This document shows positions 58,418 to 64,000 of a stretch of 64,000 nt of DNA, piece after piece. The position numbers and the translations under genes are program-made. Location of the stretch: positions 93,290,810-93,354,809 of the forward strand of contig NC_079489.1 of NCBI RefSeq assembly GCF_020520425.1, given 5' to 3'. The number at the start of each line of letters is the position of its first letter. Position 1 is the stretch's first letter. This stretch comes from Spinacia oleracea. Its lineage: Eukaryota; Streptophyta; Magnoliopsida; Caryophyllales; Amaranthaceae. The notes under the pieces are model-generated. The model was not told where the DNA came from. It searched no databases and was given only the letters and a program-made list of their open reading frames with translations.

Positions 58418-61155
58418 TCTTATTATTTTCATAATGTAAATTGCATGAACATGGTTAAATTTTACAAATTTGCAAAGAATTAAAAGGGGTGATTAATTTT
58501 CGTAATTGTTAATTAATTGCAAATTGCGTTTATTTAATTATAAGTACGCAGTTTTTCGGCAGTTTCTTCGTTACTCATCCAAATCGAGTGATTTTTGTGT
58601 CAATTCCGCATGTAAAAGGCATTCTAAAATTTTGACAAAAAATGTTTTTTTCGGCCGAACCCAGAATTCCCAATTTCGAAGCCTAACTATGACTTTTCGA
58701 AGGTTTTAGTTTTTCGACCGCAAAAGTTTGTAAATTTAAGATGTTAAATTAAGTATTTGCGATTCTTGTTGATAAATCTTGGGTTTTTGATTGACCTATA
58801 GTATATGTTTAACAATTATGAATACCTAGACTTGTTAATTATACAACCTAATTTGTAATTATGATTAATTTGTTGAAATTCGAATAATTTAGAATTGATT
58901 TGTTTTTCATAATTAATTAATAATTTAATTAGGTATCCATGATTAAAATCCACCATAAAAATTGTTAATTTATGTTAAATTTTTAATTTTTATGACCTAT
59001 ATTTGAATCCATGTTAATCGGAAATTAATTGATTAATAAATTTTCGATTTTTCGCCCTAAATTTATGAAATTAATAGGATTTATTAATTTGTCGTTAATT
59101 TTAAATTAAAAAAATTTAATTTTTTTATATAATTCGCTCATAAAAGTTGCACGCACAAAGCAAAGGACGCTACGTGTTACCTTTAAGGGGTGTTGTATAG
59201 TGCGGGCATGCGACGACGAGCAAGGGAGCTCATCGCCCATGCGGTACGAATGCAGCGAGCCACGAGCGTGGCATGCACAAGGCAATGGCTGCCTAGGGGC
59301 TGTGTGCTACGCGCATGGGGCGATGGGGCGATGGGCAAGCAAGTGCAGCGAGCGAGGCAAGCACCCATGGGCAGCGATGGATGCTGCGCCACAACGTGCG
59401 TTGCCTTGCCCAGCAGCACGCCAAGGCAATAGCCGAGGCAGCGACAAGCGCAGCACAACGTGCACGCGGGCAGCGTTGGCTGGCCTGTCTAGCAAGCGTT
59501 GCCCAGCAGCGCGCCAAGGCGATGGGCGAGTGGGCTGCGCGCAAGCGTGGCTCGCTGGGCCTGACGCATTGGTGCGTTGTTGCTTGGGCTTTGCGGTACG
59601 ATCAATCGAGTGACAAGTGGTTTGTTGCTGTTGGACTTGACGAGGTATGGGTGCAAGCCCATGGCCTTGTCTTGACCCGATTGGTTCGTTTTAATTTTAA
59701 TTTGAATTTTTCAGTTCGGAAATAATTTTAATTAAAATTAATAATTTAAATTGTTTTCTCGGGATTTAATTTTTATTATTATAATTATTATAAATTTTAA
59801 TTTATACTAATTATTTTACTAAAATTAAACCTTGAATTAATTTAAATTTGTTTAATTCAACTGAAATAAATTAAATTAATGGATTCGATTATAATTTTAT
59901 ATGAGCTTTAAATTTTAATTAGACTTGTATGTTTCCGGTTAGACTAGAAATACATTTTTATGTTTAAAATTAGTAAAGCATATAAAGTTATTGGTTTAAG
60001 TGGGAGCCTTTATTCATAAACTCTTGATTAGGTCTACAAATCCTTTAAGGTTAAACAACTTGATTAGAATTAATAAGGACTGAATAATTGGTAGATTATT
60101 GGTGCCCTTAATTAATTGCTGCAAATATTTATGTGATGCATACAATGTGTTTTAACTAACCAATTATGTGGGCCATTCATGATAATGAATGGATGAATGG
60201 TGTATATTGTATATGTACTGTTTTGCAGGTTATGAAGTGACTAGTATGGCCCAAATAGGATAGAAAATATGGTCTGCGTACCATTAATTTGAATGTAATT
60301 GGTCTAAAGCACCAAATTTGTTTTTCAATTCAAATATGGTATGCGTACCATCAAATAGTTGTAATTAGTTTAATTATAGCTTATCCTATTTGAAGAAAAA
60401 TGGCGCCTCCCACGGTGAAATTCAAAATGAAGTTTCCAATCCATTTTCAAGACGGACTTTGAAGTTGAAGCTTCAAGATGAAGTCGGGCCATACTAGATC
60501 ACATTTATCTTATGCATGCTTTAAGTTATTTATTGCTTTTAAATATGTCTTAAATATGCATGAGATCAAAGCTTGATTATGTTGCATGACTAAGGATTTC
60601 AGTTCACTTAAAATCTAACCAACATAGTAAGAGCCTTAAGTTCCAAACTTAAAAATTGAGTTAAAAGGTGCCATGCCAAAATAACACTTACTTGGATATC
60701 CTTTACATCGATCTTAGTAATAGTTTTCCGCCATAGCGAGGTGTTACTTATCGATACTAAAGGGGTAAGGTACACAAATAATTGTGAGTACATGTTAGCT
60801 TTGGTGAAACTCAACGATATAAGTAAGGAGTCCTTTTATGTCGTGGCAAAATCGATAGGTTTACCTAATAAGTTCTTAGACGTACCTATCAACCAAGAGT
60901 AGTTTCTAGACTATTAGCAAAAGGCTTTTGCTTACCTAAAAGATTTTAGAATTGAGTCTAAATACATAATGTGCTTAATTCTTCAATGGATTTTAGGATC
61001 TTGGAATCATTTTATTCACACCTGCCGGAACACATAACTTGAATAAAATGCTTAATGAACATTGAATTATGCATGTATGCTAGAATTTAAGTTTATTAGG
61101 AGAAACTGTGAATGATTATTTATTTGTTTATTCTTTTTCAATTGTAGTTTTAATT
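58418..61155 (+). other. 2.7-kb untranslated leader of the plus-strand copia
   Basis: AT-rich leader between primer site and Gag, with a GC-rich island at about 59190-59640. That island gives several overlapping meaningless frames on both strands. The leader is conserved in the minus-strand relative (52141-54620). Confidence 0.75.
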
Positions 61156-64000
61156 ATGGCAAACAACAATTCATTCAACATTCGATCAATTCTCGAAAAG
61201 GAGAAATTGAACAGGAAAAACTTCCTTGACTGGAAAAGGAACTTGCAAATAGTTCTTATGCAGGAAGAAAAGGAGTATGTCCTGGAAGAGGCGATGCCCG
61301 AAGCCGCAGGCGAAGGGGTCACTCAGGCAGCCCTCAATCGTTGGATTGATGCCAACAAGGATGTGAAATGTCTAATGCTTGCAACCATGAGTGCAGATCT
61401 ACAGAAAACGTTGATCAACTCAGATGCTTTCACGATCATCAGTGAGTTAAAGAACATGTTCCAAGATCTGGCTCGGGTCGAAAGATTCGAGACTCATAGG
61501 CAAATTCTTGAGACCAAACTTAAGAAAGGCGAGCCGGTAAGTCCACATGTTCTCAAAATGATTGGACTCATTGAGAATATGAGTCGGCTGGATCAGCAGT
61601 TCTCTCAGGAAATGGCTGTAGACACCATCCTCCATTCTCTTCATAACGGGTATGATCAGTTCAAGCTGAACTACAGTATGAATAGTCTGGACAAAACGCT
61701 CACTGAGCTTCACGGTATGCTGAAGACCGCTGAAAAGACGCTCAAAAGTGATAAGCAAGATGTGCTTATGGTGCGTGGGGGCAAGTTCAAGAAATATGGA
61801 AAAAAGAGGAATGCTAAGAAAGGTGGCAAAAAGGCCAGCCCAACTAAGCAAACTGGCGCCAAGTCTGAAAAGAGGAAGGTCAGTCAACCCACTTCTGAAT
61901 CCGAATGCTTCTATTGCAAGAAGAAGGGGCATTGGAAGAGAGATTGCTTGAAGCTAAAGGAAGATCAGAAGAACGGAACAGTCGTTCCATCTTCAGGTAT
62001 TTTCGTTATAGATTGTATACTTGCTAATTCAACTTCTTGGGTATTAGATACAGGTTGTGGCTCACACTTATGTTCCAATTCACAGGGACTAAGAAGAAGT
62101 AGAAAGTTAAGCAAGGGAGAAGTCGACCTACGGGTGGGAAATGGAGCACGGATTGTTGCATTAGCTGTAGGAACTTATTATTTGTCGTTGCCCTCTGGGC
62201 TAGTTTTGGAATTGGAAGAGTGTTTCCATGTTCCAAGTCTTACTAAAAACATCATTTCTGTTTCTTGCTTAGATGCTAAGGGATTTTCCTTTTTAATAAA
62301 AGACAATAGTTGTTCGTTTTATTTCAAAGATATGTTTTATGAATCTGCTAGATTTGTCAATGGACTTTATTTATTAGATCACGACAAACAAGTTTATACC
62401 AAAAAGGCCAAAAATGCCAAAAAGGATGATTCAAATCTCACCTATCTGTGGCATTGTCGATTAGGCCATATTAACTTGAAACGCATTGAAAGACTTCAAA
62501 AGGAAGGAATTCTAGAACCATTTGACTTAGAGGATTATGGTAAGTGCGAATCAAGTTTACTTGGCAAAGTGACAAAGCAACCTTTCTCTAAAGTTGGAGA
62601 AAGAGCAACTGACTTGTTGGGTTTAATCCATACAGATGTATGTGGACCAATGAGTACAAATGCTAGGGGAGGTTTCAGCTACTTTATCACTTTCACTGAT
62701 GACTTCAGTAGATATGGTTATGTCTACCTAATGAAGCATAAGTCTGAATCCTTTGACAAATTCAAGGAATTTCAGAGTGAAGTAGAGAATCAATTAGGCA
62801 AGAAGATTAAGGCAATGCGGTCTGATAGAGGCGGTGAATATCTGAGCTATGAATTTGATGACCATCTGAAAGGATGTGGAATTCTATCAGAATTGACTCC
62901 TCCTGGAACACCACAATGGAACGGTGTATCGGAACGGAGGAACAGAACCTTGCTAGACATGGTTAGATCAATGATGGGTCAGGCCGAACTTCCAATAGAA
63001 TTTTGGGGACATGCACTAAATACAGCTGCACTCACTATAAATAGAGCTCCGTCTAAAGCTGTTGAAAAAACTCCATATGAGTTATGTTTTGGAAAGCCTC
63101 CAAAAGTGTCTTTTCTTAAGATTTGGGGATGTGAAGTATACGTCAAACGATTAATTTCAGACAAACTTCATCCAAAATCTGACAAATGTATCCTTGTGGG
63201 CTATCTAAAGGAAACAAAGGGGTATTACTTCTATAATACATCTGAGAACAAGGTGTTTGTTGCTCGAGATGGTATCTTTTTGGAAAAGAATTACATTTCC
63301 AAAATGATAAGTGGGAGAAAAGTAGACCTCGAAGAAATTCGAGTCGAACAACAAACTCTAGAAAATGCTCAAGATGACGTTCAGGGTTAAACTCAGAGAT
63401 CTTTAGAAGTATCTGGTGAGAATCATGGACAATCTAGAGATGTAACCCCGCGTAGATCGCAGAGATATAGATCTCAACCGGAAAGGTACTTAGGTATTTT
63501 GACGAACGAGAGCTATGATGTTTTATTACTTGAAAGTGATGAACCTGCGACTTACAAACAAACTATGACGAGCCCTAGCTCCAAGCAATGGCAAGAAGCC
63601 ATACAATCTGAATTAGACTCCATGTCTGAAAACCAAATATGGGATTTGGTCGATTTGCCAGATGGCTACCAAGCCATTGGAAGCAAATGGGTTTTCAAAC
63701 TGAAAAAGGACAGTGATGGGAAACTTGAAGTTTTCAAATCTAGATTGGTTGCAAAAGGTTACAGGCAAGTCCACGGTGTGGATTACGATGAAACCTTTTC
63801 ACCAGTTGCAATGCTAAAGTCTATTCGGATAATGTTAGCAATCGCTGCATATTACGATTACGAAATATGGCAGATGGATGTCAAACCGCTTTCTTAAACG
63901 GCATTTTAACAGAAACTGTGTTTATGACACAGCCTGAGGGTTTTGAGGATCCAAAGAATACTAAAAAGGTATGCAAGCTAAAGAAATCAATCTACGGATT
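61156..64000 (+). pseudogene. Copia Gag-Pol polyprotein, disrupted and cut by the window end
   Basis: The likely start is the ATG at 61156 (MANNNSFNIRSILEKEKLN). Order: Gag; zinc knuckle CFYCKKKGHWKRDC (about 61909-61950); protease LDTGCGSHLC (about 62044); pre-integrase LWHCRLGHINLKR (about 62446); integrase core with HTDVCGPM, TFTDDFSRYGY and VSERRNRTLLDMV (62628-62960); then reverse transcriptase from about 63580 ([19 protein letters not shown]). Defects: the second cysteine of the integrase HHCC finger is Ser (CESSLLGK), a TAA at 63388-63390 interrupts the frame after integrase, and one base is missing near 63881-63886 (VKPLS where VKTAF is expected). Frame resumes to LKKSIYG at the window edge. 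It cannot act on its own, but most domains are intact. Confidence 0.9.

Larger units (their letters stand above)
57005..64000 (+). mobile_element. Plus-strand Ty1/copia element, runs off the window
   Basis: 5' LTR at 57005-58402, primer site, long leader, gag-pol frame. The putative left duplication is GTTGG (57000-57004); the right copy is outside. It is younger than the minus-strand relative at 20419-54627, since its coding frame is mostly readable. Confidence 0.9.

Noticed and set aside
59183..59725. Six overlapping frames, up to 137 codons
   Set aside because: Same GC-rich leader island in the other copia copy; composition artefact.

Overview
This window is nuclear DNA of a flowering plant, most likely a eudicot. 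The signs are spliced genes with GT-AG introns, a DUF761 gene, an IDA-like peptide precursor remnant, plant-type CACTA, Helitron and Mutator-like elements, Ty3/gypsy elements with TGGCGCC primer sites, and Ty1/copia elements. I have a vague impression of the Caryophyllales from the repeat families, but the sequence alone does not establish a species. Almost the whole window is transposable-element DNA; only about 6.5-10.5 kb looks like old single-copy sequence.

Layout. 1-5.3 kb holds the right-hand ends of two CACTA DNA transposons; the second carries what may be a captured exon. 5.3-10.5 kb has an intact intronless DUF761 gene (minus strand), three MITEs, and an IDA-like secreted-peptide precursor broken by a frameshift, with a second partial copy of its tail. 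10.56-20.42 kb is the decayed gag of a minus-strand Ty3/gypsy element, split by a complete 8.69-kb LTR element (11632-20321, target duplication GGAGG) that codes only for Gag and protease. A minus-strand copia element begins at 20419 and runs, with insertions, to 54627.

Inside that copia element sits a 22.3-kb LTR element (22638-44966, target duplication CCAAT). Primer-site and polypurine-tract positions put it on the minus strand. Its only recognisable gene lies antisense to it: a seven-exon plant mobile domain (PMD) gene with its own TATA box and a 5'-UTR intron. PMD intron 4 is occupied by a second gag-protease-only LTR element (27564-37913, target duplication ATAGG), whose 5' LTR in turn holds a solo copia LTR (28504-29867, target duplication TGTTT). 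A 3.2-kb CACTA element (39632-42848, target duplication CTT) lies between the PMD gene and the primer site. A 3.1-kb Helitron (46268-49386) interrupts the minus-strand copia further right. At 54628 a CACTA end starts an element carrying two correctly spliced exons of the chloroplast cytochrome c biogenesis gene CCS1. A younger plus-strand copia (57005 to the window end) is inserted in it.

How the parts relate. I see no operon-like cooperation. The value of the window is a dated stack of insertions up to five deep, most with exact target duplications, plus three cases of host-type coding sequence riding in transposons (PMD, CCS1, and a possible acidic tail exon). Two different gag-protease-only elements share a double hairpin just after their stop codon, which suggests a selected RNA function. 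Exon boundaries, frames and motif calls were read by eye; no alignment or database search was possible.
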